From Paramecium tetraurelia (Eukaryota > Ciliophora > Oligohymenophorea > Peniculida > Parameciidae), in assembly GCF_000165425.1 (NCBI RefSeq), contig NW_001799366.1:80560-144559 (forward strand): DNA of 64,000 nt. The letters run 5' to 3'. Below are positions 13,224 through 25,259 of the stretch, in pieces (the stretch's first letter is position 1; every line of letters begins with the position of its first letter). The translations under genes and the position numbers were made by a program. A model generated the notes under the pieces. That model worked only from the letters and a program-made list of their open reading frames with translations, was not told where the DNA came from and did no database searches.

Positions 13224-15219
13224 ATGGGTAAATTGAAATAAAGAATAAAGACTTGAGAAGTAATTGGCCAAAAAAGTAGAAAAGCAGGATGCCTATCAGT
13301 AAGTCAAGTTGTAAGAGACTCCAGAAGATGATTTTAATGTTGCCAATCTGATTCAAACACTTGAAGACCAAGGATAGTAGATAGAAAGTGTTAAAACTCA
13401 ATATTTAAGAGTGCATGAGAAAGCAGTAAGTCTACTCAATTAAACTTAGAGGATTGTTTAAGAACCAGAAACTTAAGCTGAAAGAGACTTGCAAGAACGT
13501 AAGGTAGCTGCCACTGTCATGAAGTAAGATATCAAAAAATGGTTACCCATTGTCAAGAAAAATAGAGAGTCTGAGAGGTTAGACTTTACTAAATAGAGGA
13601 ATGTCTAGATATCTAAGATGTAAATCTTTATGAAAATCTAATTAGTTCTGATACATCCAATGCTTTATTAAATAATCATTTAGGTGTCAAACTGCAGAAT
13701 GCTATGGAGGAAGTCGAGAAGGTTGAATAAAAACAAGAATTGAATGGATAATCAAATCAACAAAAGAGCAATTTGCAATTCTACAATGATCTAAAAATGA
13801 AGAAGATTTCATCAATCAAATCTAAAATCTACAAATAAATTAAGAAAAAGAAGGGCAATAAAGAGAAGCTGAAATTGATGGCTTAACTAACACCTGCTGA
13901 AAGAAGGAAAGAGATTGAAAAATTAAGATTATCAAGGGCAAAGGAAAGAATTACACTTAGACACTCTACTAAGAATAAGTATGTCTTTTAGCTCCTAAGA
14001 TTTGGAGGAGACAAGAAATCTCTGAAACAACAATAGTCATTCCTCAATAATCTTAAACATTAATTATTAGCCAAGGCTCAACTTAATGAATTGGAGGATG
14101 GGGAATTTGACGAAGAGAATTTTAGAGAATAAGCAATAACTCAATTGGAATAAGAATTATTAGATATTGAAAGGAGAGAGAAGGAAAAATAAAATAATTT
14201 TGGGTTCTTAGACAAATAAAAGAAATAAGACTTGCAATAATCCAAATCAATAGCATAGAAGTTATTAACAATGCTGAAATCTGGGAATGATGATGCCATC
14301 TAATTGGACGAGTCAGAGAATCAAGAATAGAATAGTGATGATAATTATGAGCCTAATGAAAATGGTGATAAGGATAAAACTAAAGCTAATGTTGAAAATA
14401 ATGAGTTCAATGGCAGAGCAAATTTTGTAAATGAAACCAAGTAACTAACTGAAGCTTAGAAGAAGAAGATTGATGCCAAAACTTCTTTGTCTAACTATTT
14501 AAATTTAGAACCTGAAAAGCAATAATAACCAAATAAAATAGAAAAGTAAATGACTGTTTAAGAAGAAAAGAAGTAATTGATAGAAGGATTAAATATCAAA
14601 AATATAAAATAGAAGTATGAAAAATAAGTGAATTAAAAATTAACTAATCAAGATTTAAAGAAATTGCAATCAGATCCAGATGAATTGTTATAATAAAATT
14701 TAGCCAATTTTAATTTAGTTCTGGATGAAGATGAAGTATTAAATTTAATAACTTTAGAATGAAAATGCATTCATAGATGAGAAAATAAAAGATATGGAAG
14801 AAGAGTTACCTCCTGAACCAGCAAATACCAAAGGATGGGGATCTTGGGCTGGTTTTGGTATCAAAGAGAGAACACCATTGACACAGGAGTAGATTTTATA
14901 AAATAAAATAAAGAAAATTAGAGAAGTCTAAAAGAAGAGACAAGATGCAAAACTAGATAATGTGATTATTAGCGAGAAAAGAGATAATAAGGTATATATC
15001 ATTATAAGAATTTTTTAGTTTGCAAAGTATTTAGTTCCAAAATTACCCAGCGAATTTGCCAATTCATAGCAATTTGATTAACTACACACTCTGCCTCTGG
15101 GTCCTGAATGGAATAGTTTAACCAGTCATTCAGCATTAACCTAGCCATAAATTGTTACTAAGGCAGGTGTCGTAATCAATCCTGTTAAGATTCCTCAACA
15201 AGTAAACAAACTTATTTGA
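13224..15219 (+). CDS. UTP14: UTP14, small-subunit processome component
   Basis: About 626 aa. Hallmarks of UTP14: W-L-P-I-V-K-K-N-R-E-S-E near 13.55 kb; K-I-S-S-I-K-S-K-I-Y-K with K-E-R-I-T-L-R-H in the middle; KGWGSWAGFG near 14.85 kb; and the C-terminal LPLGPEWN ... VITKAG-like block with VVINPVKIP. UTP14 is a nucleolar factor of the U3 small-subunit processome and activates the helicase DHR1 in yeast. Introns include 13426-13449 (24 nt, stop-free), one of 26 nt near 13.62 kb, one of 22 nt near 14.74 kb and one of 27 nt near 14.99 kb. The 5' end is unresolved: ATG 13224 reaches the main frame only through an apparent 16-nt intron. Confidence 0.88.
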
Positions 15220-15688
15220 TGATGTATGCTTGTGTATATTAATTATATTTAATATTTAATGATCAAATTTTGAATGACACATTCTTTTTGTAAAGATGAT
15301 TATTATTCATCATAAAATGTAAAGAAAGGTTTATTTTAATGAAATAGAATTTTCAATTATTTTCATAAATTTCTTGTTTTAATTAAATGAATTTTACTTA
15401 ATAGAAGCACATTATGAAGGATTAATCTTTGCTTGTATTAAGAAAAACCTTCTCACTCAGTCTTTATACTTTAATGATTTTAATATAATATTTTTTATTA
15501 GCATTTTGAGAATTTAACAAATGCAATTATTAATTATGTTTAGAATATTTATAGTTAAGATTTCTTGCTAATATCGATTTAATTTCCTTCCTAATTAATC
15601 AAGGAAGGCCTTTAAAAATTAAAATGTTTATAATTGAATCTAGTATTGCAACATAGGTTCATTTTAATATTTGCAATTGCCAAGTTGG
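15220..15688. other. AT-rich intergenic region with a short hairpin
   Basis: 469 bp, mostly A/T. A perfect 6-bp inverted repeat, CCTTCC (15586-15591) and GGAAGG (15603-15608), encloses an 11-base loop about 80 bp before the next start codon. A 57-codon open frame near 15.34 kb has no coding character and was not called. Nothing else was recognised. Confidence 0.5.
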
Positions 15689-16786
15689 ATGGACTATAAT
15701 AATAACTCATTATAATAAAGGTAGAATAACGAAATGAATTAATATTATTATTAAATGGAATTTGCAAGATTAAGAAATTTATTTGGGCAATCAGAAAATG
15801 CAATTAAAGGATAAGATTTATCTTTATTAGGTTTGACAGTCCTAACATGTTATTTCTTATATAGATAAGATTCTTAAAGAAAATCAGAAAGATAAAAGTA
15901 GAAACGATTTAGATACCTGTATACTGCAGATGAATGTCAATAACTCTAAATTGATTCTAAATAAATTACGGTCTAAGGCCAGATCAATAGTGACGATAAA
16001 TTCCTACTACTCAAGTCTTCTAATTATATGAAAAAGCGTAATAACTATGAACAAAGTTAACAAATTAATAAGTCCTTTATGATTGTCGATGTAAATTTAA
16101 ATGTAATTTCTATTAGCCTTATACTAAAGCAGGAATTATTTGTAAAATAAAGAATGGTTGCCTTTTCGAGTAAACGCTCTTCAATTTTCATAAAAAACAT
16201 ACTTATTAGACCTATGTTCCCTCCAATTGCAATTTTATTGTAAGATTGTATAAAAGAATTGTAAATTACTTTTTTGGGAAGACCATCGTTGAGGATATTG
16301 AAGGAGTCGATTTAAATCAATATTTTATATTTAAAGGAGAGTTAAAGAAAAAAGACTCTGAGCTGATGCTCGAAGTTGATCACGTTGCTTTTAACTCCAA
16401 GTTTAATATACAAGAAAGTACAAAAGTAAATAATTTAAGTATATTGAAATAGAAATATAAACATTTATGTAATCAAAGAGGTCTTTCTAGCGATAATTGC
16501 AGGATTTCTTATTTACAATTCCTATTAAAGAATGAAAAAATACTTCTAGAATCCACTTAGATAGCCAATAAAATTATTTGAAAAGAGAGAGGATGAAGTT
16601 GCAGAAGATTCTGATCTTTGCATAGCCTGCATGGAGAGTGTTAGGAATGTTTTGATCTTGCCTTGTTTTCATTTGATATGCTGTTAAGAATGCCTATAAA
16701 AAATAAAGTAAACAAATAATGAATGTCCACTATGTAGAACGCTAATTAATGATTAAAAATAAGTGTTAATTGATAATTTATATTGA
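15689..16786 (+). CDS. membrane RING-type E3 ubiquitin ligase, MUL1/MAPL-like
   Basis: About 345 aa. An N-terminal hydrophobic segment (LSLLGLTVLTCYFLY) is followed by a GIDE/MULAN-like middle region. The C-terminus is a C3HC4 RING: C-I-A-C, then C-F-H-L-I-C-C-x2-C, then C-P-L-C-R, with RTLIND at the end as in MUL1, IAPs and plant SPL2. This architecture places the RING in the cytosol of a mitochondrial or other organelle membrane. A 26-nt intron lies at 16091-16116. A second intron is needed at 16.43-16.50 kb. A 22-nt choice (16481-16502) and a 40-nt choice (16439-16478) both keep frame; the longer one yields a proper second membrane helix (VFLAIIAGFLIY) and is preferred. The stop is only 5 bp from the next ATG. 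Confidence 0.8.
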
Positions 16787-16791
16787 AAAAA

Positions 16792-17626
16792 ATGAATGAT
16801 TAATTCATAATTTGTAATAAATGCTTGAAACAGATTTCTCAGGTAAATGCGATGATGCATTAACTCTATTGTGAAAGGAATACTTAATAATGTGAGACCT
16901 GTGGATAGTAATTTGATGTTACTGAGGAAGAGGAGCATATTCAAAATGTTCACTTGCCTAATACTTGCAAATATTGTCATACATATATAAGTAAATCATT
17001 AGTGTGATGTTTAGAGGATTTTAATAATCACACTTGTGCTTAATAACCGCATAATTGTGAATATTGCTAAAAACAATTCCTGTTCAGTTAGTTGTAGGAT
17101 CACAAAAACAAATGTGGTCAATAACAATATAAATGTAAGTACTGCGAGTAAATGATATTCAATAAAGTGAGGATTGAGCATACGAAAAAGTGCCAAATTG
17201 CAATTTTAGGGCATCTTGAATTCATTTGTAAATATTGTGGGGAGAGTTTAATATGTACAAATTTAGATAATATAATTAGCCAATCAATTATTGAGTGAAC
17301 ATGAATCTATTTGTTAGTTTAAGCCTTTTGAATGTCCGTATTGCTACTTATATTTTGATGAGCTAGATAAGGAGGACCATTTGTATTACTGTGGAAGCAG
17401 AACTGCTGAGTGTGCCTATTGCAAATCAAAGTTGATTTTATCTCAAAAGGTCGAGCATCAACTAGAATGCGTTCGAAGAGGTTTAATGGCAAAGTTCAAT
17501 TTAAAGAAAAAAGAGAGTGTAAATAAGGTGGAATTGATTAAATAATGCGATGAATTCGAAGAGGATTATGAGGCTTACATGCAATAAGTGGAGGATCAAG
17601 ATTATGAGAACTATTAGGATTAATGA
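16792..17626 (+). CDS. TRAF-type zinc-finger protein
   Basis: 261 aa after removing introns 16991-17014 and 17255-17279. It consists of successive C-x2-C...H-x3-C modules: C-N-K-C ... H-Q-L-Y-C, C-E-T-C ... H, C-K-Y-C-H ... H-T-C, C-E-Y-C ... H-K-N-K-C, C-K-Y-C-E ... H-T-K-K-C, and two more (C-P-Y-C, C-A-Y-C). This is the TRAF/XIAF1-type zinc-finger pattern. The C-terminus is acidic. The first finger needs residues directly after ATG 16792, which supports this start despite the 5-bp gap to the upstream gene. Such proteins are usually adaptors in ubiquitin signalling; sitting next to a RING ligase is suggestive but not proof of a joint function. Confidence 0.82.
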
Positions 17627-17671
17627 TAAGTATAATAATGCGCTTCATAATTTAATCTTTAATATTAATAT

Positions 17672-18105
17672 ATGTTTCGAACAAGTCCATACTACACAAA
17701 TGTGAGATAGGAGGTTTACGCTGAAATCAATTACCAATTGTCCCAGGAATTAGATTAGATGTAGTAATAAAAAGATCACATCGGAAGCAACAGTAAGAAG
17801 AGTGCATCGAAACAGACTTTCAATAGCATCTGTAGAAATAGTCATCTTATTTAACTATAGTCTACAAGAGAGCAAATGATTAGGAATCAATTTTAGAAGA
17901 TCAGATTATCAAGAAATGTTCGAACTGTGAGATCAAAATAGTTTCCGAGGACATCTACTGTTCTAACTGTACTAAGTTGATGTGCTAGAAATGCACCAAT
18001 GAGTGCAGTGTCTGTGGGAACAATTGCTGTTTGATTTGTAGCAAATATGCATATTTATAAAATGGTGATTTTGTAGTGTGCTTGCAATGTACTTAATAAT
18101 AATGA
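17672..18105 (+). CDS. small Cys-rich (CxxC) protein, unknown function
   Basis: 134 aa with one 29-nt intron (17832-17860). The N-terminal half is polar and Gln-rich. The C-terminal ~70 residues contain six C-x2-C knuckles (C-S-N-C twice, C-Q-K-C, C-S-V-C, C-L-I-C, C-L-Q-C), consistent with binding several zinc ions. It is not a RING or a named finger that I recognise. The gene sits 45 bp after the TRAF-type gene and ends 16 bp before the NEK kinase. Confidence 0.7.
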
Positions 18106-18121
18106 TGATTATTTAAAATAT

Positions 18122-20245
18122 ATGGAATTTTATGAGATAGTTAAATCCATTGGATCTGGTTCTTTTGGACAAGTCTACTTGGCTAGAAACAAGAGAGAGG
18201 ATCGTCTCTATGTGATCAAGAGAATCAAAATCAGAGATATGACTCAGAAGGATAGAGAAAATACAGAAAACGAAGTTAGGCTGTTACAAAAACTGAGACA
18301 TCCCAATATCGTAGCCTATAAGGACTCTTATTTAGATAGGGAACAGTATCTCAATATAGTTATGATTCATTGTGAAGGCGGAGACATCTATCAAAAGATT
18401 AGAAATAAAAAGAGTTTTCCGGAATCTCAAATCCTTGATTGGTTTGCTTAGATGACATTAGCATTGTGTTATTTACACGAATAGAAAATCTTACATCGAG
18501 ATCTCAAGACCTAGAACGTATTTCTCAAAAATGGAAGGGTTCGATTAGGAGATTTTGGAATAGCTAAGGTGCTTGATTCAACAAGAGATTTAGCTAACAC
18601 TTGCATTGGCACACCCTATTACATGAGTCCAGAACTATTTAAATATAAGCCATACTCATATAAGAGTGATGTTTGGGCATTGGGGTGTTGTCTCTATGAA
18701 ATGTGCAATCTAAGACATGCATTTGATGCTTAATCTATGAATGGGTTGGCACTCAAGATCTTAAAAGGGTCATATCCATCTATCAGTCAATCTTACTCCA
18801 AAGGGTTAAGAGAATTGATTAATAAAATGCTTAACGTAAATCCCAAGGCTAGACCAACTATTTAAGAAATCGTTCATAAACCTATAATCAAACTTAGAAT
18901 TATTTATTACATGTTGGAAGTATTGAGTGGTAATCATTATTGCTATCCATTAAGAACCTTCATCTGCTGATTTAGATGACATGTATGTTGATACATTATA
19001 TGAATAAGCCTAATAGATTGGAGTGCTTCCACTCATTCAACATTATTAAAAGTAAATGGCGGAAGGATCCACTATTTCAGATATTAAGAATGAATTAGAA
19101 AAGGGAGGTAAGGCAGAATAAAGAATGCTAATTTAGATCCAGGAATAAGAAGCCTTAAAATTAAAGTAGCTAAGAAAAGAATAATTCGAAAAAAAGAAAT
19201 TAGAAGAAGAAATCAAAAGACTTGAATAAAAACAATAATCTAAGAGTCTTACTAAAAATAATGATTCTCATCTTAATTCAAAAGGAGGTACTGAAAACTT
19301 TCCTATCAAATCTGAATCTATTCAAAAAACAGAAGTTTAAACCAAAACTGACTATTAAAGTATAACTTAAAGAAAGGTTTCTTTGGAAAGAGAGAGAAGA
19401 CCGAATGATTTAAGATAAAAATAAAAAGAAAGAAGTTTATCCCTTGAAAAAGATAGATTGCGAGATGATAGTAATTTAAGTGCTAAGGATAAAGTCATCT
19501 AAAAAAAATAAAAAAGAGAAGAAGAAAAGATCCTCCAAGGAGAAAAAGAAAGACAACTAATCTATAGAGAAAGTTTCTAAAATAGAAAACTTGCCTAAGA
19601 AAGGAAGCAAGCACAATATCGATAATCAAAGGGGAGTTCATTGAAAGCATAAGATGAATACGATCTATCAGATGATAGTGAAGGAGTCAATGCCATCTAA
19701 GAGATTGAGAACGAAGATGAATATGAGGAGGATGTAGATGTTGATCAAAAGTTGGATCTAATCAAAACTAAACTTAAAGAAAAGACAGTTAAGATTTCAT
19801 AAATTAATCAATCACTCCATTAAAATAGATAGGTCCAGAATATGTAAATTAAAGCACTTGAGAGTATTTTCGTTTTCATTATTTAGCTGGTTAAGCCATA
19901 CCTTAAGTAGAGGAAGAATTCGATAATGAAGAAGTAGATGATGAGGAACATGATAATGAAGATGACTTATTGCAAGAGGATATCAAATCATCTCATTAAA
20001 TAACCTCGAGAATTTAGGATAGAATTAAATTGTTGAAACATAGGTGCGAAGGAGGTCTCGGATCAAATCTAGCAGATAAAGCTTTAGCATTAATAAGAAC
20101 TAAATGTACTTATTTTGTTAAATTAGAATCTTCTAATTAAGAGTTAAGGAAGTAACTAATTGTATTATTAGGTGAAGAGAATATTGGATATTGGTAATTA
20201 TTTGATCAAATACTTTACATGGAAGATTTGATAGCAAAGTATTGA
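18122..20245 (+). CDS. NEK-family serine/threonine kinase with coiled-coil tail
   Basis: 691 aa; introns 18930-18954 and 19864-19886 give an exact codon count. The kinase domain occupies the first ~265 residues: Gly-loop [11 protein letters not shown], catalytic Lys in [34 protein letters not shown] and [13 protein letters not shown]. The L-K-T-Q-N-V-F-L loop is typical of NIMA-related kinases. The rest is a long Glu/Lys/Gln coiled coil, an acidic region and a conserved-looking end (ALIRTKC ... EENIGYW), as in NEK1-type proteins. All catalytic residues are intact. NEK families are expanded in ciliates and act in cilium length and cell-cycle control; a role here is by analogy. Confidence 0.88.
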
Positions 20246-20673
20246 TTTTTTCTTTTTTAACCTTATTTATATTCTCACTAATCTAATATATCAATTAAAT
20301 TATCTTCTAAAATGTTCTTTTATTATCAAGCATTACATAATCTAGTCAAATCTTCTGTCATTAGTTCATGGTGTATAAAATTAATGACTAATATATTTGT
20401 GTTTACAGTTTGAGCCAAGTCTGTGAAAGCCAGCAAATCAAAAACTTTAAATCTTATTTTTGTTCATAATTTAAACTTAATTATTTTTGAATTAGTCAAA
20501 AAAAAAAAATGATATTTTTTATTAATTTAACAATATATACAAATACTTCATAAAAATATGAATAATAACATATATATTTAATAACAAATTAAATTAATAG
20601 TTCATTTAAACTTAAAATAACAAATTCCACTTAATAGAATATTTTTTATATTAAAAATATTTATATAAATTAA
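20246..20673. other. AT-rich intergenic region between convergent genes
   Basis: 428 bp shared by the 3' ends of the NEK gene (plus) and the coiled-coil gene (minus). It contains a run of 12 A near 20.5 kb and long A/T stretches. No open frame or structured element was recognised. Confidence 0.6.
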
Positions 20674-22491
20674 TCATAAAGATTAAATATTACAAAAATA
20701 ATTTAACAATTCAGAGTAACGTAACTTTTCTATTTATTTGCAAATTTAAAAATTAATTAAACTTAAATATTCCATCTGTCTTGGCTATAAGGATATTTCA
20801 CAAGATTTCAAAATGGTTTCAAAATCATTTAAAGTACATTCTTTAAACTTTTGATTGCTGTTTTTAAGATTACTTTACTGTTGAAGAGTATCAAGAATTT
20901 TGTATTAAACTTTTACAAACATTCCTTTGAGTTCTTACTCAATATTTGTTTTTTCCTGCTTTGAAAATAATTGATATTTTCCTAAGAGTTATTTAAAAAC
21001 ACTCTTTATTATATTAATCGAATTGGAATTCATAAGATTATGCAAAACATAGTCTTGTGTGTTATCTTCAATTAGATATCTTGCCACAAGGAGTTTTTCT
21101 TTTTCATCCACAATCAAAAATGGTTCTGCACTGAGAATTTGGATTATTTCCTCAACAGTTATGTCCTAGCATTCTTCATCAGTACAATCAAATATCTAGT
21201 CCATATAACTAAGGGGAATGAATTTTATTTATAATTCGAATTTAAGTTTTCTTCCAATTATTTCAACATCATAGTAATTGATTTTGGGTAATTTTTTTGT
21301 TCTATATTCAGTTTCAAGAAACAACTCATCTTCATCAAGATTTCTTGAATTTGCTTCTTCATCAATTTGACTATTCAATTCTAAAAATTAAGATCTTTGT
21401 TATTCTGAAATATTTTATTTTTTTCTTACACTAATTTATTTAGTCAGAGTAAGTTGAGGGGGTACATCAAATGACATGTCCTCACAAAAGGAGTGTTCAG
21501 ATTTAATTTGCTGTATACACTATTAATATTTTAAATCTAAGGTCTATTAATCGGGCTAAGATACTTCTTTGATTATAACTTTTTATTTTTCGTAAGCTTA
21601 AATTTAATCTTCTTTCTCCATAATAATTTAGAGTAGATGTTGTATATACTTTTCTTTTTGATTCTTTTATTTGATCATTTATTATTGGAGTTAAGTGATT
21701 TTGACCTTTAATTTTGATATTTCTAATTCTTCTGGTAGATAATCATTTTTATTAAGTAATTTAGTTTGCTTTGGGGTGATATTTTAATTTAAAATCTATA
21801 AAACCTTCTTATTTTCTCTTTATAAATTTTTGTTATCTAGTTCTAATTACTCAATTTGATTTTTATACTTTTATTATTCTTCTTGGAATTGTTGGATGAC
21901 AGATTCCTATATTTTATGAGCACGTTCAAGGTTTTTATTTTAATTTTCCAAATTTTCATAAAGTTCATAGAGATTGACTCCATTGCTCTTATAATTTAAC
22001 AATTTAGTGAGTTTTTACACTTATTTTATCAATTTCGAACATTCCTATTAGAATGCGAGAGCTTCAATCTATAATAAAGAGTTAAATTACTTGGAGTTCT
22101 TGATATTTGGTAAGACTCATTTATTTTTTCAAATCTTCAATGCTCCTCCCTTTTTCCAATAATTCTAATTCGAGTTATTTTATGTAGAGTTATAATTTCT
22201 TGACATTCTATTTCTATTGAGAATTCTCAATATTCAAGCCTATTTTAGGCTATGATATTAGAGGGGTAAGATTACTTAGCATTAATTCATTTTAATTTTA
22301 CACTTTTTTAACTCCTCCTCCTTTTGGCGAATCTAAAACTTGATTTGAGTATTCTCAAATAGAAGACGTTCTTCTTCACTTAATTTTGAGGAAGGTTAAA
22401 TAGTATTGGATATTTTGACAGAATGACTGCGACATTGAGGAGTTTCAATACTTAGATTAAGTAACTTGAATGGACGACGAATGTTGAACAT
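20674..22491 (-). CDS. coiled-coil protein, unknown function
   Basis: 589 aa with introns 22250-22275 and 22069-22090; start ATG 22489-22491, stop TGA 20674-20676. After a basic N-terminus (MFNIRRPFK) roughly 250 residues are a Gln/Lys/Glu/Leu heptad-like coiled coil. The C-terminal half is more globular and acidic, with a region around LSYMDQIFDCTDEE and a helical end. It lies between a NEK kinase and an adaptor subunit. A centrosomal or cytoskeletal role would fit the composition, but no family was recognised. Confidence 0.7.
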
Positions 22492-22523
22492 TTTTATTAT
22501 ACAAATTTAATTATTAATAATCA

Positions 22524-23904
22524 TCAATTTAATCTAATTTCGTAATAACCACTCTTGGCAATATTCCTGGCTTTTTTGGTCAAAACCTTGGCCCCATTTC
22601 TAACTTCAACTTTATCAATCTTGGTTTGGGAAGGACTAAATGTGTTGACAACAAATTTCAATTGGACCAAGAAGTTGCCCTACTGTATGATATTAAATTA
22701 ATCTTCAGTCGATGAGAAGGTGACAGCTAATCTAATGGAAGAATCAATTTCCAGTTTCCCAATTCTCCAAAGGATAGCCTTAAAGGATATGATGGAATGT
22801 GTACATTTTCTAATTGTTGGAGTGTTCCCTAGGCCATTTCAGTCTCTCCTAAAGTCAAACCACTTGGCACTGTTAATTTGGTATGGAATTCATCAACAGC
22901 ATAGGATTACCCTCTGACTGGTCTATTTTTAAGTAGGAACTCAATTTTGACTTGGTTGTTGATGAATTGGAGCTTTGGAATGAATTCAAAGGGAGGTCTA
23001 ATGGAAATGCCTTTGATGTTGTAATAAAATATAGTTGTGGTTCCAGAGGGTGGGACGAATGCCAAGACTCGTTCTCTTTCATAGGTATCGATTTTTTGAA
23101 GTAAGCATTCATGAACAGTGTAATCATTGAATTGGTTGGTTTGATTGAGGAATACAAATAACTCAGGCAATCCTGATAAGTTGCAATCCACTTTGATTTC
23201 TCCGTTGATCTCTTCAATCAATATTCTGCCATTCTTATCGAATACACAATCCAGGAATTCGATCACATCAAAATAAACTTCCTCTTCTCCCTTGATCTCT
23301 GGGAGTCGATATTGACTATGCTCTCTTACATCAGCTTGTCCATCTATGTATTTCTCCAAGAGGGACACTGTTTCCTTTTGCACATTCTGTCTGCCTATAA
23401 TTTTTTCTTCAATTTTTTCGATTATGCCTCCTGGCCTTACAATACTTTCAAGCACGTGCTTTTATGTAATTTAGGGATAGCCGTAATCAAAGACAGAATC
23501 GAGCATAATGCCAATGGTGTGCAAATTCTACTTAAGTTTCTCAGAGGATTCGTTGGGAAAGGAGGCCTTAAGGACATCCAGAATGAGAAAGAGCGTTGCG
23601 AATAATTGCAATACGGGAATCTCTTCTGTTACTATTGCTCCAATGATGATGTCTGAGAAGGTGACAAAAGGGTAGAGGGCATCCTTTATTCTGATTATAG
23701 GGTATTCCTTATCCTAAGCAATACTCAAAAATCACAAAATTACTGCATTGGTCCCTCTGAAGAATTGCACGAATTATGTGTAAAATTCAGGGAGGGTGTC
23801 TTTGCGCTTGAGACCCTTGAATATTCTATGAGCCAAGATTTCACTAAGCATATCATAGATGTATACCCATTTTGAGAAAGTATGAAAATTGTATCAATAG
23901 ACAT
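22524..23904 (-). CDS. clathrin-adaptor medium chain (mu), closest to AP-3 mu
   Basis: 433 aa after removing introns 23844-23866, 23714-23743 and 22779-22804, an exact codon count and the usual mu length. The N-terminal longin-like domain starts with IFILSQNGEILAH. The mu-homology domain has VYFDVIEFLDCVFDKNGR, SGLPELFVFLN, RERVLAFVPPSG, then WRIGKL and the C-terminal beta sandwich. The FIPPDG-like motif and the DVIE opening resemble AP-3 mu more than AP-1 or AP-2. Mu subunits bind Tyr-based sorting signals; AP-3 acts in traffic to lysosome-related organelles. The 30-nt intron carries an in-frame TGA, so retention would truncate the protein. The assignment to the mu family is firm, to AP-3 probable. 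Confidence 0.85.
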
Positions 23905-23965
23905 TTGCAATATAAAATTATTTATAATTGATATTCTTTATATTAAAAATTAACATCATTTTGAA

Positions 23966-25001
23966 ATGGATATCTAAAAAATCAATAGATGGATATGTCT
24001 GCATCCTAACTGTAACTTGGGAAGGGCAGTTGACACTGTGCCTGAATTACTATCGCATTCGTAACAGCAACATAAATTAATAAAGTTTGATAAATTTAGA
24101 GAGATGATTATTAGTTTTGTTGATGATTGTAGTCTCTCTCGTTTATCAAACGAATAGCATTATCTAACCATCATAAATAGTATTTAATCCCTTATCAGAT
24201 CTCTGAGGGATTCTCTAGTACTTTTTGAGAAAACTTTTAAATAGTAAATTTTGTACACATAACAATTCTAGAAAATTTGATGAATTCTATGAACAAATAC
24301 ACCCTCGTTAGATGTTCGTTGAAGTCACCTAGGCCATTATGCAGTAGAATGAGATAGATAAGGAAATCCTGAACATATACTTGGACAATTACATCAAGAA
24401 GTTTGAGATTAGCCAATAAACTTAGCAAAAGCTTTACACATTGTAAAGTTAAATCTAAAATTTTTGTTAATCACAATAAATAGATTTGTTGAGTTAGTTT
24501 GTAAAGCAATTGCAATTACGGGAACCGGCTAATGTTATCAAATAATCACAGGAAATTATAAATCCTGTAAAATAAATAGAGTAAAATATTGCGCAATTCG
24601 ATATCAAATAATCAAGCAAGGAACTAGTGTTCACCAAAAATTTAAGAGTTGCTACTACACAAGACTATAAGTGCTATGCTTACTTCAAGGGAGTAGATGA
24701 AGTCAGAAATAAAATCATGCAAATCAAATTGAAAGTACTTAAAGATGATGATTTCATCTTCAACATAGGAGTTGTTAGTGTAAATCATGATCTAAATGAT
24801 TATGAAGGTTGTTTTCTACTAACTTAAACAGGCACTTTTCTTTTGGAAAGAGAATCTTCATAATCTAAACTCAAAGTAAATGATGGATCAATCATTAAAG
24901 TCAGGTATGCGAAAAAGCATCCTAAAAAAGTATTCTTCCAAGTTGATAACAATTTAAATGTAAAATTATTCTCTAAAGTATTTAGGATAAAATTAAGTTG
25001 A
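23966..25001 (+). CDS. Cys/His N-terminus plus coiled-coil protein, unknown function
   Basis: 335 aa with one 28-nt intron (24244-24271). The N-terminus (WICLHPNC ... LSHSQQQHK) may bind zinc like a reduced B-box. A Gln-rich helical middle follows. The C-terminal ~110 residues are beta-rich (FIFNIGVVSVNHD, then DGSIIKVRYAKK and KVFFQVDNN) and resemble a SPRY- or MATH-like domain. The layout would be TRIM-like without a RING, and this is tentative. It is divergent from the AP-mu gene, whose start is 61 bp away. Confidence 0.65.
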
Positions 25002-25259
25002 ATTAGGAGCTCATCCATTTTTAATTTATAGTTATTTTAAAAAATGCTGAGGTTGAATTAGTTTGATTTAATGTATAATTATTTTATAATCATAAATTGC
25101 ATTTAATAATCTCAAATATTTTTAATTAATTTTATTGTTTAATACTAATTATATATATAATCAATAGAATAGTATCTTATACATTATTTTTGTATATGTG
25201 GGCTAAAGTTACTGAGTGATGTCAAAATAGGGATGATATCAAACTGCTAAGTTAGATTA

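Noticed and set aside
23714-23743. In-frame TGA as a premature stop in the AP mu gene
   Set aside because: It lies inside a 30-nt GT...AG intron whose removal joins longin-domain sequence without loss.
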